A DNA stretch of 64,000 nt from Actinophytocola sp963729115 (GCA_963729115.1 CAVSMR010000018.1:1-64000); one strand, 5' to 3'. Positions 33,613 through 42,916 are shown, numbered from the stretch's first letter. Notes: generated by a model from the sequence alone, not told the origin. A program made the numbers and translations.

Positions 33613-36057
33613 ATGGTGGACCCATCCGACCGGTTACGGTCGCTGTTCGACGGACCCGGCGAGACCGTCGCCGCGCTGCGGGCCACGGACTGGGCGCGCA
33701 CCCCGCTCGGCCCGGTCGAGAGCTGGCCGGACGAGCTGTGCGCCGCGATCCGCACCGTGCTCCCGTCCCGCATCCCGATGCTGCTGTGGTGGGGCCCGCG
33801 GCTCGTGCAGATCTTCAACGACGCCTACACCCCGGTGCTCGGCGACAAGTACCCCGAGGCGATCGGCCAGCCCGGCGCGGAGTGCTGGGCCGAGGCCTGG
33901 GACCAGCTCGCCCCGCTCGCCGACGCGGTGCTGTCCGGTCAGGGCGCCACGTACTCGGAGAACCAGCTGCTGCTCCTGCGCAGGCACGGATACCTCGAGG
34001 AGACGTACTGGACGTTCTCCTACAGCCCGGTGCGGGGCGCCGACGGCGGGGTCGCCGGCATCTTCGTGGCCACGACGGACGTGACGGAGCGCGTGCTGTT
34101 CGACCGTCGCATGGAGACCCTGCGCGCGCTCGGCGCGCTGTCCGCGGCCGCCGCCGAGACCGCGAGCGACGCCTGCCGCGGCGCGGTCGAGGTGCTCGCC
34201 GGCAGCCGCTCGGACGTGCCGTTCGTGCTCGCGTACCTCGGCGACGGCGACGGCAGCCACGGGGACGAACCCGTCCTGGTCGCGTCCGCCGGCGGCGGCG
34301 AGCCGGACGGGCTCGTGCGCGACGCGGTGGCCCGGGTGCTGGCGACCGGCGAGCCGGCCGTCCAGGACGGGCTCGCGGTACCGGACCCCGGCGATCAGCA
34401 GCCCACCGGCATGCCCGGTGACTCGCCGGTCGACCAGGCGCTCGTGTTGCCGCTGCTGGCGTTCGGCCGCGCCAGACCCGCCGGCGTGCTGGTGCTCGGG
34501 GTCAGCCCGTACCGGGCGCTCGACCCGCAGTACCGCGTGTTCGCCGGGTTGGTCGCGAGCCACGTGTCGACCGCGCTCACCGACGCGCTCGCCTACGAGG
34601 CGGAGCGGGCCCGCGCGGCCGCGCTCGCCGACCTGGACCGGGCGAAGACCCGGTTCTTCCAGAACGTCAGCCACGAGTTCCGCACGCCGCTCACGTTGCT
34701 GCTCGGCCCGCTGCGCGCGGTGCTCGACCGGAACGGCGAGCTGCTGCCCGGCCCGCAGCGCGAGGGGCTGGAGACCGCGTACCGGGCGGCGCTGCGGCTG
34801 CGCCGGCTGGTCGACACGCTGCTGGACGTGGTCCGCGCGGAGGCCGACGAGCTGCACGCCCGCCCCGCCCCGACGGACGTGGCCACCCTGACCGGGGACT
34901 GCGTGTCGATGTTCCGCTCGGCCGCCGAGCACGCCGGGGTCGAGCTGGTCGTGGCGATCGACGACGCCGCACGCGGGCGGGTCGTGCTGGACCGCGAGAT
35001 GTGGGCGAAGATCGTGCTCAACCTCCTGTCCAACGCGGTGAAGTTCACCGAGGCGGGGTCCATCACGGTCACGCTGGCCGGCGGGTCCGGGCGCCTCGTG
35101 CTCACGGTCGCCGACACCGGCGTGGGCATCCCGGCCACCGAGCTGGGCCGGATCTTCGACCGCTTCCACCAGGTCGCCGACAGCGGCGGGCGCAGCCGCG
35201 AGGGGACCGGCATCGGCCTCTCGCTCGTGCGGGACCTCGCCGCCGCGCTCGGTGGCACCGTGACGGTGACCAGCGTCGAGGGCGCGGGCAGCACGTTCAC
35301 GGTCTCGATCCCGCGCACGGCCGCGGCGAGCCCGGAGCCGGGTGGTGCCGACGCAATGCCCGTGGCGCTGGGGGAGGCGTTCGCGGGCGAGGCGGCCCAG
35401 TGGCGGCCCTCGCCGGTACCGGCCGGCGACGCCGGTGGCGTGCTGCTGGTCGAGGACAACGCGGACATGCGTGACTACCTCGCCCGGTTGCTGACCGACC
35501 AGGGCTGGCCGGTGCACGCGGTGGGCGACGCCGGCGCGGCGATGGCCCACGCCCGGCAGAACCGCCCGGAGCTGATCCTGAGCGACGTGATGCTGCCCGG
35601 CCGCGACGGCCTGGCGCTGCTGCGCGAGGTGCGGGCGAGCGAGCCGCTCAACCGCGTGCCGGTGGTGCTGCTGACCGCGCGGGCCGGCGCCGAGTCGGCG
35701 ATCGAGGGGCTGCGCACCGGGGCGGACGACTACGTGGTCAAGCCGTTCCACCCGGACGAGCTGATCACCCGGGTGCGCTCGCACCTGGAGCTGTTTCGCT
35801 TGCGCGAGCAAGCAATCGAGGACAACGCGCGCGAGGCGACGACGCTGCGCGACGCGCTCGAGACGCGCAGCACGGTCAGCGCGGCGGTGGGCCTGCTGAT
35901 GGCGGCGCACCGCTGCGACGCCGACACCGCGTTCCAGCAGCTGGTCGCCGTCTCGCAGGCGTCGAACCGGAAGGTACGCGACATCGCCGCCACCGTGGTC
36001 GCCGACTTCCTCGCCGACCTGCCCCGCAGCCAGCCGGCCGGCGGGGACGGCGGCTGA
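33613..36057 (+). CDS. Hybrid histidine kinase with PAS-like, GAF, REC and C-terminal ANTAR domains
   Basis: 814 residues; ATG 33613 follows GGAG at 7 bases. A PAS-like sensor (~1-160, LWWGPRLVQIFNDAYTPVLG) and a GAF domain (~165-330) precede HisKA (VSHEFRTPLTLLLGP, phospho-His near 353) and HATPase (LLSNAVKFTEAG N-box, DTGVGIP G1, GTGIGLSLV G2). A receiver domain (LLVEDNADMRDYL, SDVMLPGRDG, VKPFHPDE) starts near residue 612. The last ~60 residues (ETRSTVSAAVGLLMAAHRC, AFQQLVAVSQASNRKVRDI) are an ANTAR domain. Kinase, receiver and RNA-binding output in one chain is unusual. Confidence 0.88.
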   Translation: MVDPSDRLRSLFDGPGETVAALRATDWARTPLGPVESWPDELCAAIRTVLPSRIPMLLWWGPRLVQIFNDAYTPVLGDKYPEAIGQPGAECWAEAWDQLAPLADAVLSGQGATYSENQLLLLRRHGYLEETYWTFSYSPVRGADGGVAGIFVATTDVTERVLFDRRMETLRALGALSAAAAETASDACRGAVEVLAGSRSDVPFVLAYLGDGDGSHGDEPVLVASAGGGEPDGLVRDAVARVLATGEPAVQDGLAVPDPGDQQPTGMPGDSPVDQALVLPLLAFGRARPAGVLVLGVSPYRALDPQYRVFAGLVASHVSTALTDALAYEAERARAAALADLDRAKTRFFQNVSHEFRTPLTLLLGPLRAVLDRNGELLPGPQREGLETAYRAALRLRRLVDTLLDVVRAEADELHARPAPTDVATLTGDCVSMFRSAAEHAGVELVVAIDDAARGRVVLDREMWAKIVLNLLSNAVKFTEAGSITVTLAGGSGRLVLTVADTGVGIPATELGRIFDRFHQVADSGGRSREGTGIGLSLVRDLAAALGGTVTVTSVEGAGSTFTVSIPRTAAASPEPGGADAMPVALGEAFAGEAAQWRPSPVPAGDAGGVLLVEDNADMRDYLARLLTDQGWPVHAVGDAGAAMAHARQNRPELILSDVMLPGRDGLALLREVRASEPLNRVPVVLLTARAGAESAIEGLRTGADDYVVKPFHPDELITRVRSHLELFRLREQAIEDNAREATTLRDALETRSTVSAAVGLLMAAHRCDADTAFQQLVAVSQASNRKVRDIAATVVADFLADLPRSQPAGGDGG

Positions 36058-36060
36058 GCC

Positions 36061-36432
36061 TCACGGGCGGGGCGGCAGCACGCAGAACTCGTTGCCCTCC
36101 GGGTCGGTCAGCACGACCCAGTGGAAGTCCGGCTCGTTCGACACCACGGTCGCGCCGAGCCCCACCAGACGCTCCACTTCGGACTCCTGAGTGCCGGCGC
36201 GGGCGGCGATGTCCAGGTGCAGCCGGTTCTTCCCGGCCTTCTCGTCGGGCACCGGCTGGAAGAGCACGATCGGCTCGTCGCCGTGGCCGATCTCCACGTA
36301 CTCCGTGCCGCGTGCGTCCGTCCAGCGCTTGACCACCTCGTAGCCCAGCGCCGCGCACCAGAACCGGGCCAGCACCGCGGTGTCCCGGCAGTCGACGGCG
36401 ATGCAGAACACCCGGCTGGTCACCCTGGCCAC
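36061..36432 (-). CDS. VOC (glyoxalase/bleomycin-resistance fold) family protein
   Basis: 123 residues from GTG 36432 (GTG 36423 is equally possible). Two beta-alpha-beta-beta-beta modules: CIAVDCRDTAVLARFWCAALGYEV and LHLDIAARAGTQESEVERLVGLGA (quoted in part), ending DPEGNEFCVLPPRP. Most resemble the actinobacterial 'VOC' group without known substrate. It converges with the hybrid kinase, with 3 bases between stops. Confidence 0.75.
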   Translation of the reverse strand: MARVTSRVFCIAVDCRDTAVLARFWCAALGYEVVKRWTDARGTEYVEIGHGDEPIVLFQPVPDEKAGKNRLHLDIAARAGTQESEVERLVGLGATVVSNEPDFHWVVLTDPEGNEFCVLPPRP

Positions 36433-36561
36433 GCTAGTGCCGCGCCCGATCGCGCGCACCGCGGCGACTTCGCGCCGCGCCCGAGAATTTCGCGGCGGAG
36501 GCGATGAGTCCGCGACGAGCGCGGCGTTACACCGGCGACCGAGCACGAGGAGGAGCAGATC

Positions 36562-37143
36562 ATGAGCAAGGTCGTCGCCCACCTGTCGATGTCGCTGGAC
36601 GGTTTCATCGCCGATCCGGACGACGGGTGTGCCGAGCTGTTCGGCTGGTACGGCAACGGGGACGTGGAGGTGCGCAGCCACGACCCCCGCTGGACGTTCC
36701 ACGTGAGCGACGCGAGCGTGCCATGGCTGCGCTCGGCCCTCGACGACGCGGGCGCGCTGGTGTGCGGCCGCCGCCTGTTCGACCACACCCACGGCTGGGG
36801 CGGCAACCACCCGTCGGGTGCGCCGCTGTTCGTGGTGACCCACCGCCCCGTCGAGGACTGGCCCCACCCCGTCACGTGGGTGACCGGCGGGGTGCCGGAC
36901 GCGATCGAGCAGGCGAAGAAGGTGGCGGGGGAGCGGCACGTCGCGGCGGCGAGCACCACCGTCATCCAGCAGTGCCTGGACGAGGGTCTCCTGGACGAGA
37001 TCCAGGTGAACCTGGTCCCGGTGCTGCTGGGCGAGGGCATCCCGTTCTTCCACCACCTGGCCCGCAAGCCCGTACGGCTCTCCGACCCGGAGGTCGTCGA
37101 GGGACGCGAGGTGACCCACCTCCGCTACCAGGTCAAGCGCTAG
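36562..37143 (+). CDS. Dihydrofolate reductase-like (RibD C-terminal) protein
   Basis: 193 residues; AGGAGGAG lies 6 bases before ATG 36562. The RibD/DHFR fold motifs are LSMSLDGFIADPDDG at the start, VCGRRLFDHTHGWGG and LDEIQVNLVPVLLGEGIPFF. It probably binds NADPH; no substrate can be proposed. A paralogue with clear divergence lies at 42284-42877. Confidence 0.83.
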   Translation: MSKVVAHLSMSLDGFIADPDDGCAELFGWYGNGDVEVRSHDPRWTFHVSDASVPWLRSALDDAGALVCGRRLFDHTHGWGGNHPSGAPLFVVTHRPVEDWPHPVTWVTGGVPDAIEQAKKVAGERHVAAASTTVIQQCLDEGLLDEIQVNLVPVLLGEGIPFFHHLARKPVRLSDPEVVEGREVTHLRYQVKR

Positions 37144-37250
37144 CAGGTCCGCCGGCCCGTCACGCGCGGCGTCCGCGTCGTGGCCGTGCGAGAGCGGGAG
37201 CCGAAGGGCCACCGCGCACCTAGGCTGAGGGGAGACGAAGGAGTCCCGGC

Positions 37251-38063
37251 ATGACGTTCGATCCGGAGAGCCTGCGGGCGGAACTGGACGCCGGTCCGCC
37301 GTGTTTCCCCGTCACCCACGCCCGGGAGGACTTCGGCTTCGCGGCGGAGCCCTACCGCGAGCACGTCGCCTGGCTGACGTCGTTCCGGGTGGCCGCGGTG
37401 TTCGCGGCGTGCGGCACGGGCGAGTTCCCCGCGCTCACCCCGCCCGAGGTCGACCAGGTGGTGCGCGCCGCGGTCGAGTCGTCGGACCGGCCGGTCGTCG
37501 CGCCGGCGGGATACACCACCGCGCATGCGATCGCCATGACCCGTGACGCGGAGGAGGCCGGGGCCGCCGGCGTGTTCCTGCTGCCGCCCTACCTGGCCGC
37601 CCTCCCGCCCGAAGACGTGCTCGCGCGCGTCGGGGCCGTCTGCACCGCCACCGACCTCGGCGTGATCGTCCAGCACGAGGCCGCGCGCAGCCTCGCCGGC
37701 GAGTGCCCGAACCTCGTTGCGTTCCCGGTGGGCACGCCCGTCCCAGGTGTCCACATGCGACTCGCCGCCGCGTTGCCCACCGTGCTCGGCCAGCTCGTCA
37801 ACTTCGCGCCCCGCTTCGTGGTCGGCCTCCATGCCGCCGTGCACGACGGCGACGCCGCGGCGGTGCACCGCAAGCTCGAGGAGTTCGTCCTGCCGTACCT
37901 GGAGATCCGGGACCGGGGACCGGGCTACGCGGTGGCCGTCGTGAAGGCCGCGCTGACCGCCGTCGGCCGCCCGGCCGGCCCGGTGCGACCGCCGCTCACC
38001 GACCTCAGCGCGACCGAGCTCGGCGAGCTGAAAGCCTTGCTGGAGAAGGTAGAGGTGGCATGA
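37251..38063 (+). CDS. KdgD-like (5-dehydro-4-deoxyglucarate dehydratase) protein lacking the Schiff-base lysine
   Basis: 270 residues, against about 300 in the family. The N-terminal half (SFRVAAVFAACGTGEFPALTP) and the end (FVLPYLEIRDRGPGYAVAVVKA, then VRPPLTDLSATE; quoted in part) match KdgD well. In normal members the catalytic tyrosine lies in VIVYNR and the lysine in VGFKDG. Here these read VIVQHE and VAFPVGTP, and about 30 residues after that are missing. No frameshift is evident: codons continue in frame. ATG 37251 follows AAGGAG. It overlaps the glucarate dehydratase start by 4 bases (ATGA). Confidence 0.8.
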   Translation: MTFDPESLRAELDAGPPCFPVTHAREDFGFAAEPYREHVAWLTSFRVAAVFAACGTGEFPALTPPEVDQVVRAAVESSDRPVVAPAGYTTAHAIAMTRDAEEAGAAGVFLLPPYLAALPPEDVLARVGAVCTATDLGVIVQHEAARSLAGECPNLVAFPVGTPVPGVHMRLAAALPTVLGQLVNFAPRFVVGLHAAVHDGDAAAVHRKLEEFVLPYLEIRDRGPGYAVAVVKAALTAVGRPAGPVRPPLTDLSATELGELKALLEKVEVA

Positions 38064-39385
38064 GGGTGCCCGTCGTGACCGGCTACCGGGTCGTGCCCGT
38101 CGCCGGTCGGGACAGCATGCTGCTCAACCTGAGCGGCGCGCACGGCCCGTACTTCACCCGCAACCTCCTGATCCTCACCGACTCCGACGGCCGGACCGGC
38201 GTCGGCGAGGTGCCCGGTGGGCCCGCGATCGCGACGACGTTGGCGCAGGCGCGGGACCTCGTGGTCGGCAGCCGGGTCGGCGCGCACGACCAGGTGCTGA
38301 GCGGGGTCGCCGCCCGCTTCGCCGGCCGGGACCCGGCCGGGCGCGGCCGGCAGACGTTCGACCTGCGGGTGGCCGTGCACGTTCGCGCCGCGCTGGAGAC
38401 GGCGCTGCTGGACCTGCTGGGCCGGCTGCTCGAGCTGCCGGTGGCGGCCCTGCTCGGCGACGGGCAGCAGCGGGACCGGGTGCCGGTGTCGGGCTACCTG
38501 TTCTTCGTCGGCGACCGCACCCGTACCGGCCTCGCCTACCGCGACGAGTCCACCTCGGACGATCCGTGGTTCCGGGTGCGCAACGAGCCCGCCCTGGACG
38601 CGACCGGGATCCTCGCGCAGGCGCGGGCCGCGGCGCAGCGGTACGGGTTCACCGACTTCAAGCTCAAGGGCGGCGTGCTGCCCGGCGACGAGGAGGTCGA
38701 GGTGCTGACCGAGCTCGCCGCCCGCTTCCCGGACGCCCGGCTCACGTTGGACCCCAACGGAGGCTGGCGGCTCGCCGACGCCGTGCGCCGCGGCCGCGCG
38801 CTGCGCGACGTGCTGTCCTACGCGGAGGACCCGTGCGGGGCCGAGGGCGACTACTCCGGGCGCGAGGTGCTCGCCGAGTTCCGCCGGGCGACCGGCCTGC
38901 GCACCGCGACGAACATGGTCGCCACCGACTGGCGCTCGCTCGGCCACGCCATCCGCCAGTCCGCTGTGGACATTCCGCTCGCGGACCCGCACTTCTGGAC
39001 GCCGCGCGGCTCGGTGCGCGTCGCGCAGCTGTGCCAGGCGTGGGGGCTGACCTGGGGTTCGCACTCGAACAACCACTTCGACGTGTCGCTCGCGATGTTC
39101 ACGCACGTGGCCGCGGCCGCACCCGGCGACATCACCGCCATCGACACGCACTGGATCTGGCAGGACGGCCAGCGGCTGACGACCGCCCCCCTCCCGCTCG
39201 CCGGCGGGCACGTGTCGGTCCCGCCGGGCGGCGGCCTCGGCATCACCCTCGACCCGGACCGCGTCGAGGAGGCCCACGAGCTGCACGAGCGCGAGGTCCT
39301 CGGGGCGCGCGACGACTCGGCCGCGATGCGCCTGCTCGTCCCCGGCTGGACGTTCGACCCGAAACGCCCGGCGCTGGACCGATAG
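38060..39385 (+). CDS. gudD: Glucarate dehydratase, enolase superfamily
   Basis: 441 residues. It dehydrates D-glucarate (or a related aldarate) to 5-dehydro-4-deoxyglucarate. The KxK base is in FTDFKLKGG near residue 205, metal ligands in LTLDPNGGW and YAEDPCG, and the His base in WGSHSNNHFDVSLAMFTH near 335. ATG 38060 overlaps the KdgD-like stop. The next enzyme of the pathway would be KdgD, whose partner here appears inactive, so the product may be handled elsewhere. Confidence 0.9.
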   Translation: MRVPVVTGYRVVPVAGRDSMLLNLSGAHGPYFTRNLLILTDSDGRTGVGEVPGGPAIATTLAQARDLVVGSRVGAHDQVLSGVAARFAGRDPAGRGRQTFDLRVAVHVRAALETALLDLLGRLLELPVAALLGDGQQRDRVPVSGYLFFVGDRTRTGLAYRDESTSDDPWFRVRNEPALDATGILAQARAAAQRYGFTDFKLKGGVLPGDEEVEVLTELAARFPDARLTLDPNGGWRLADAVRRGRALRDVLSYAEDPCGAEGDYSGREVLAEFRRATGLRTATNMVATDWRSLGHAIRQSAVDIPLADPHFWTPRGSVRVAQLCQAWGLTWGSHSNNHFDVSLAMFTHVAAAAPGDITAIDTHWIWQDGQRLTTAPLPLAGGHVSVPPGGGLGITLDPDRVEEAHELHEREVLGARDDSAAMRLLVPGWTFDPKRPALDR

Positions 39386-39446
39386 GCGCAGGTGACCCCG
39401 GGTCCGGTCGCGGGCGGGGAAAGCGGGCATCGATAGGCTGGACGCC

Positions 39447-40754
39447 GTGTCCCAGTTCCTGCCGACCGCCCCTTACCGTGGTACCCGCGACTTCCTGCCG
39501 CCCGAGATGTCGGTGCGCACGCAGGTCTTCCAGCATCTCTACGACGTGATCGAGCGGTACGGCTACCAGCGCTACGACGGCCCCATCCTCGAGCCCGTCG
39601 AGATCTACGAGGCCAAGTCGAGCCGGGAGATCGTCGAGCAGCAGCTGTACACGCTCACCGACCGCGGCGACCGGCGCCTCGCATTGCGGCCGGAGATGAC
39701 GCCGTCGGTCGCTCGCATGATCGCCGGCAACGCGGGCCGGCTGCAGTTCCCGGTGCGCTGGTACAGCCACCCGAACTGCCACCGCTACGAGCGCCCGCAG
39801 CGCGGCCGGGTGCGGGAGCACTGGCAGATCAACGTCGACGTGTTCGGCTCCGACAGCGCCGCCTGCGAGATCGAGTTCTTCGAGCTCATCCACGACCTGA
39901 TGGCCGCGATCGGGGCCACGCCGGACATGTGGGTGCTGCGCGTCAACGACCGCCTGCTGCTCGACGCGATGCTCACCGGCGTCGTCGGCATCGCGCCCGA
40001 GGCGGTGCGCGACGTGGCCGGCATCGTCGACCGGTGGGAGAAGTACCCGGCGGACAAGCTCGCCGCCGACGCCGAGGCGATCGGGCTGACCGGCAAGCAG
40101 TTCGACCGGCTCGGCGAGGTGCTCGGCGGCGGGCGCGCGGTGCTCGACGAGATCCCCGCCGAGGTCAAGGAGCAGTCGAAGCTCGTCCAGGTGCTGGACT
40201 CGGCGGCCGGCGAGCTCATCTCGTTCGACCCGCTGATCGTGCGCGGCTTCGACTACTACACCTCCACGGTGTTCGAGGTGTTCGACACCCACCCGGACAA
40301 CCGGCGTTCGCTGTTCGGCGGCGGCCGCTACGACAACCTCGTCGGGCTCTACTCCGCCCAGCGGATCCCCGGCCTCGGCTTCGGCATGGGCGACGTGACG
40401 CTGTTCGACTTCCTCGGCACGCACGGCCTGCTGCCCGAGCCGCGCGCGGAGATCGACGCCGCGGTCATCGCGACCGACGCCGAGCTGGCCGGCGCGGCCC
40501 GCTCGGTGGCGCGGGGCCTGCGCGGCGCGGGCGTCCGCACGGCCACCCCGCTCGACCTCCGCAAGCTGGGCAAGGAGATCCAGCGCGCGGACAAGTCCGG
40601 CGCGCGGGTGGTCGTGATCGTCGGCGGCAACGACTGGGCGGCCGGCACGGTGACGGTCCGGGACCTGCGCACCGGCGACCAGCTGCAGCTCACGCCGGGC
40701 GACGTGCCCGCGCGGGTGCGCGAGCTACTGGAGCGCGGCCCGGGCCTGGCGTAG
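39447..40754 (+). CDS. hisS: Histidine--tRNA ligase, divergent type
   Basis: 435 residues, class II synthetase: motif 1 region RGTRDFLPPE, motif 2 YSHPNCHRYERPQRGRVREHW, HisRS-specific IVRGFDYYTSTVFEVF and motif 3 GLGFGMGDV, then a C-terminal anticodon-binding domain. The motif 2 stretch (HWQINVDVFG) differs from the usual bacterial QFHQLGVE, so this may be an additional HisRS of another lineage. GTG 39447 is the start; no strong ribosome site is seen. The last 30 bases overlap the converging ECF42 gene. Confidence 0.87.
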   Translation: MSQFLPTAPYRGTRDFLPPEMSVRTQVFQHLYDVIERYGYQRYDGPILEPVEIYEAKSSREIVEQQLYTLTDRGDRRLALRPEMTPSVARMIAGNAGRLQFPVRWYSHPNCHRYERPQRGRVREHWQINVDVFGSDSAACEIEFFELIHDLMAAIGATPDMWVLRVNDRLLLDAMLTGVVGIAPEAVRDVAGIVDRWEKYPADKLAADAEAIGLTGKQFDRLGEVLGGGRAVLDEIPAEVKEQSKLVQVLDSAAGELISFDPLIVRGFDYYTSTVFEVFDTHPDNRRSLFGGGRYDNLVGLYSAQRIPGLGFGMGDVTLFDFLGTHGLLPEPRAEIDAAVIATDAELAGAARSVARGLRGAGVRTATPLDLRKLGKEIQRADKSGARVVVIVGGNDWAAGTVTVRDLRTGDQLQLTPGDVPARVRELLERGPGLA

Positions 40755-41933
40755 GAAGGCCTGCTCGGCGGCGTTGGCGGTGCGGTCGAGCGCGCGGTCG
40801 TAGGCACGGACGGCGGCGTCGCCGCGGCCGAGGCGGTGCAGCAGGTCCGCGCGGACGGCGTGGAACAGGTGGTAGGAGTCCAGCGACAGCTCGTCGACGA
40901 GCGCGAGCGCCGCCGCCGGGCCGGCGACCTCGGCCACCGCGACCGCCCGGTGCAGCGCGATCACCGGAGACGGGGTGAGCGCGAGCAGCTGGTCGTAGAG
41001 CGTGACGATCTGCCGCCAGTCCGTGGCTCGCGCGGACGGGGCGTCGCTGTGCACGGCGTTGATCGCGGCCTGGATCTGGTACGGACCGGGCCGGTCGCGG
41101 CGCAGGCAGGCCCGCACGAGCGCCTGCCCCTCCTCGACCAGCGCCCGGTCCCAGCCGGAGCGGTCCTGCTCGGCGAGGCGCACCAGCTCGCCGCCGGGCC
41201 CGACCCGGGTGGGCCGGCGGGACTCGGTCAGCAGCATGAGCGCCAGCAGCCCGAGCACCTCCGGCTCGTCGGGCATCAGCTCGGCGAGCAGCCGGCCGAG
41301 CCGGATCGCCTCGCGGCACAGGTCGTCGCGCACGAGCCCGGCCCCGGAGCTCGCCGTGTACCCCTCGTTGAAGATCAGGTACACCACGGTGAGCACCGCG
41401 CGCAGCCGCTCGGGCAGGTCGGCCTCGTAGGGCACCCGGTAGGGGATGCCCGCGTCGCGGATCTTGCCCTTCGCCCGCACGATCCGTTGCGCCATCGTCG
41501 GTTCGGGCACCAGGAACGCCCGGGCGATCTCTGGCGTGGTGAGCCCGCCGAGCAGCCGCAGCGTCAGCGCGACCTGCGCGGCGGTGCCGAGCGCGGGGTG
41601 GCAGCAGGTGAAGATCAGGCGCAGCCGGTCGTCGCGCACGGCACCCTCCTCCACGGGCTCGGGTTCGGCGTTCAGCAGCGCCGCCTGCGCGTGCTTGTCC
41701 GCGCGGAAGGACTCCCGGCGGATGCGGTCGACGGCCCGGCGGCGCGCAGTCGTGATGATCCAGCCGGCCGGGCTGGGCGGCAGCCCGTCCACCGGCCAGC
41801 GCTGGACCGCGGCGGCGAACGCCTCCTGGACCGCCTCCTCGGCGAGGTCGATGTCGCCGAGGACGCGGACCAGGCTCGCGACCGCGCGCCCGTGCTCCTC
41901 GCGGAACACGCGCGCGACGTCCACCTCCGGCAC
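40725..41933 (-). CDS. ECF42-group RNA polymerase sigma factor
   Basis: 402 residues. Sigma region 2 (VARVFREEHGRAVASLVRVLGD, PAGWIITTARRRAVDRIRRE) and region 4 (LRLLGGLTTPEIARAFLVPE) are followed by the long DUF6596/TPR-like C-terminal domain (LIFNEGYTASSG, WDRALVEEG, SPVIALHRAVAVAEVAGP). This domain replaces an anti-sigma factor in the ECF42 group. The gene follows the DGPF (YCII) gene without a gap, which is the hallmark of the group. Confidence 0.9.
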   Translation of the reverse strand: MPEVDVARVFREEHGRAVASLVRVLGDIDLAEEAVQEAFAAAVQRWPVDGLPPSPAGWIITTARRRAVDRIRRESFRADKHAQAALLNAEPEPVEEGAVRDDRLRLIFTCCHPALGTAAQVALTLRLLGGLTTPEIARAFLVPEPTMAQRIVRAKGKIRDAGIPYRVPYEADLPERLRAVLTVVYLIFNEGYTASSGAGLVRDDLCREAIRLGRLLAELMPDEPEVLGLLALMLLTESRRPTRVGPGGELVRLAEQDRSGWDRALVEEGQALVRACLRRDRPGPYQIQAAINAVHSDAPSARATDWRQIVTLYDQLLALTPSPVIALHRAVAVAEVAGPAAALALVDELSLDSYHLFHAVRADLLHRLGRGDAAVRAYDRALDRTANAAEQAFLRQARAALQ

Positions 41934-42287
41934 TCAGTCCACCTCGCCGGTGAACGGGCGCACCTCGATCCACAGCGGCTCGAGCACCGCGGCGAGCTTG
42001 CGCCCCCAGGCGAGCGCCTCGTCGAGGTCGGCCGCCTTGATCACGTCGAACCCGCCGAGATGTTCCTTGCCCTCGACGAACGGGCCGTCGGTGACGAGCA
42101 CGTCGCCGCTCTTGGCTTGCAGGACGGTCGCGGTGCTCGGCGGGTGCAGCGGGCCGCTGAACACCCACACGCCGGCGGCCCGCATCTCGGCGTTGAGCTG
42201 CTCGACGTTGCGCATGATCGGATCGAGGACCTCCGGCGGCGGCGGGTCGCCGTCGGGCTGGTAGATGCTGAGCAGGTACTGCTTCAT
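41934..42287 (-). CDS. DGPF (YCII-related) domain protein
   Basis: 117 residues. The DGPF signature VTDGPFVEGKEHLGGFDVI is present. DGPF proteins are the usual targets and neighbours of ECF42 sigma factors; their function is not known. The gene overlaps the upstream DHFR-like gene by 4 bases and abuts the sigma gene, so the three are one operon. Confidence 0.88.
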   Translation of the reverse strand: MKQYLLSIYQPDGDPPPPEVLDPIMRNVEQLNAEMRAAGVWVFSGPLHPPSTATVLQAKSGDVLVTDGPFVEGKEHLGGFDVIKAADLDEALAWGRKLAAVLEPLWIEVRPFTGEVD

Positions 42288-42877
42288 CGCGTGCCTCCCC
42301 GCACTCGGTACCGCGCCATCACGACGCCGCTGGTGGTGGTCACGCTATCCGCGAGCTCGAGATCCGCCACCGGGGAGCCGTCCGGGAACAGCCGCCGCCC
42401 GGTGCCGAGCACGAGCGGGTGGGTCAGCAGCAGGTACTCGTCGACGAGGTCGTGCGCCAGGAGCGTGCGGCAGAGCTCGCCACTGCCGAGGACGGCGATG
42501 TCGGGCCCGGTGCCGGCCGTGAGCTTCGCGACCGCCTCCGGCACGTCGCCGGTGACGAGCCGCGAGTTCTGCCAGGGGAGCGGTTCGGCCAGCGTGCGGG
42601 ACACGACGTGCTTGGTGGCGGCGGTCAGCTTCCGGGTGTACTGGTTGTCCGGCTGCTTCGGCCAGTAGCCGTGCAGGTCGGTGTAGGTGCGGCGGCCGAG
42701 CAGCAGCGCGCCGCCGGCGGTCATCCGCTCGGCCATGGCCCGTCCCATGGTCTCGTCGGCGTAGGGGACCGCCCAGCCGCCGTGGGCGAAGCCGTCCCGG
42801 GTGTCCTCGTCGGGCCGGCCGGGGGCCTGCATGACGCCGTCGAGCGTCAGGCTGGTGACGACCACGATCTTGGGCAT
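42284..42877 (-). CDS. Dihydrofolate reductase-like (RibD C-terminal) protein in ECF42 operon
   Basis: 197 residues. VTSLTLDGVMQAPGRPDEDT, LLLGRRTYTDLHGYWP and IAVLGSGELCRTLLAHDLVDE define the RibD/DHFR-like fold. First gene of the operon; GGAAGG lies about 7 bases before ATG 42877. A TGTCGA/CGTG promoter lies 40 bases upstream. Substrate unknown. Confidence 0.85.
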   Translation of the reverse strand: MPKIVVVTSLTLDGVMQAPGRPDEDTRDGFAHGGWAVPYADETMGRAMAERMTAGGALLLGRRTYTDLHGYWPKQPDNQYTRKLTAATKHVVSRTLAEPLPWQNSRLVTGDVPEAVAKLTAGTGPDIAVLGSGELCRTLLAHDLVDEYLLLTHPLVLGTGRRLFPDGSPVADLELADSVTTTSGVVMARYRVRGGTR

Positions 42878-42916
42878 CGCGCGTTCCTTCCGTGTCAGGG
42901 GCTGTCTCGCCCTCTA

